From Betaproteobacteria bacterium (GTDB taxonomy: Bacteria; Pseudomonadota; Gammaproteobacteria; Burkholderiales; SG8-41), in NCBI GenBank assembly GCA_016202605.1, contig JACQOJ010000140.1, positions 1 to 32,929 on the forward strand: a stretch of DNA of 32,929 nt, written 5' to 3'. Shown here one piece after another: positions 32,846-32,929 of this stretch. Position numbers and translations under genes: made by a program. Within the stretch, counting starts at the first letter, position 1, and every line of letters starts with the position of its first letter. The notes under the pieces are model-generated. The model had not been told where the DNA came from. It made no database searches and saw only the letters and a program-made list of their open reading frames with translations.

Positions 32846-32929
32846 AACCTGCATTATTCATGAACAGTATGAAAGCAGGCGACAGTGCGTCAGCCACGCT
32901 CCGAGGTTCGTGAATAATCCGGGTTATCG
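32841..32929. repeat. Imperfect inverted repeat at the window's right end (possible mobile-element end)
   Basis: Arms of about 25 bases (32841-32865 and 32906-32929, both containing ATTATTCA(T/C)GAAC in inverse orientation) enclose 40 bases. The right arm runs to the last base, so the true extent is unknown. It might be a MITE or a terminal repeat of an insertion sequence lying beyond the window. Confidence 0.5.

Overview
The window is GC-rich chromosomal DNA from a betaproteobacterium. I infer this from the gene order argD-argF-argG, rpsT facing murJ, ribF-ileS-lspA-ispH, the CysB-type regulator next to a siroheme sulfite reductase with a DUF934 partner, and a PilE/FimT/PilV/PilW/PilX/PilY1 minor-pilin cluster. 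The genus cannot be read from the sequence. The repeat-rich intergenic spaces look like those of environmental members of the group.

Layout. 1-781: 3' part of ribBA (riboflavin). 848-1492 (-): secreted retropepsin-like protease. 1514-2230: class I glutamine amidotransferase. 2315-7090 (-): yajQ, a proteasome/HslV-like Ntn hydrolase, argG, argF and argD, all leftward, so arginine synthesis sits upstream of the protease-like gene. 7285-7548 (-): rpsT, divergent from murJ (7652-9187). 9346-12687: four-gene PhnD/PhnC/PhnE/PhnE-type ABC importer. It meets a leftward cysB-type regulator (12691-13632) that is divergent from a siroheme sulfite/nitrite reductase, DUF934 and SUMT (13744-16809). 16976-22611: ribF, ileS, lspA and ispH. 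22681-23319 (-): TonB-like protein. 23418-31887 (-): one long leftward type IV pilus operon, pilE-fimT-pilV-pilW-pilX-pilY1, closed by a hairpin terminator. 32037-32570: a cysteine-free Fur-family regulator and tRNA-Thr(CGT). The right end is repeat DNA.

How parts work together. SUMT makes the siroheme precursor used by the reductase beside it, and CysB-type regulators control such genes. The importer tail-to-tail with cysB may therefore bring in a sulfur or selenium oxyanion rather than a phosphonate. The pilin cluster encodes the priming complex and tip of type IV pili.

Most notable: PilY1 is enlarged by about 570 residues, inserted between its von Willebrand-like and beta-propeller parts and carrying about six tandem beta-rich repeats. 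Other points are a betaproteobacterial proteasome-like protein, two genes whose best promoter would give leaderless mRNA (ispH and the Fur-family gene), and a family of 6-8-6 inverted repeats (ATTCCC-N8-GGGAAT type) that resembles neisserial dRS3 elements. I found no CRISPR array, prophage or complete insertion sequence, and no clear multi-gene system of a wholly new kind.
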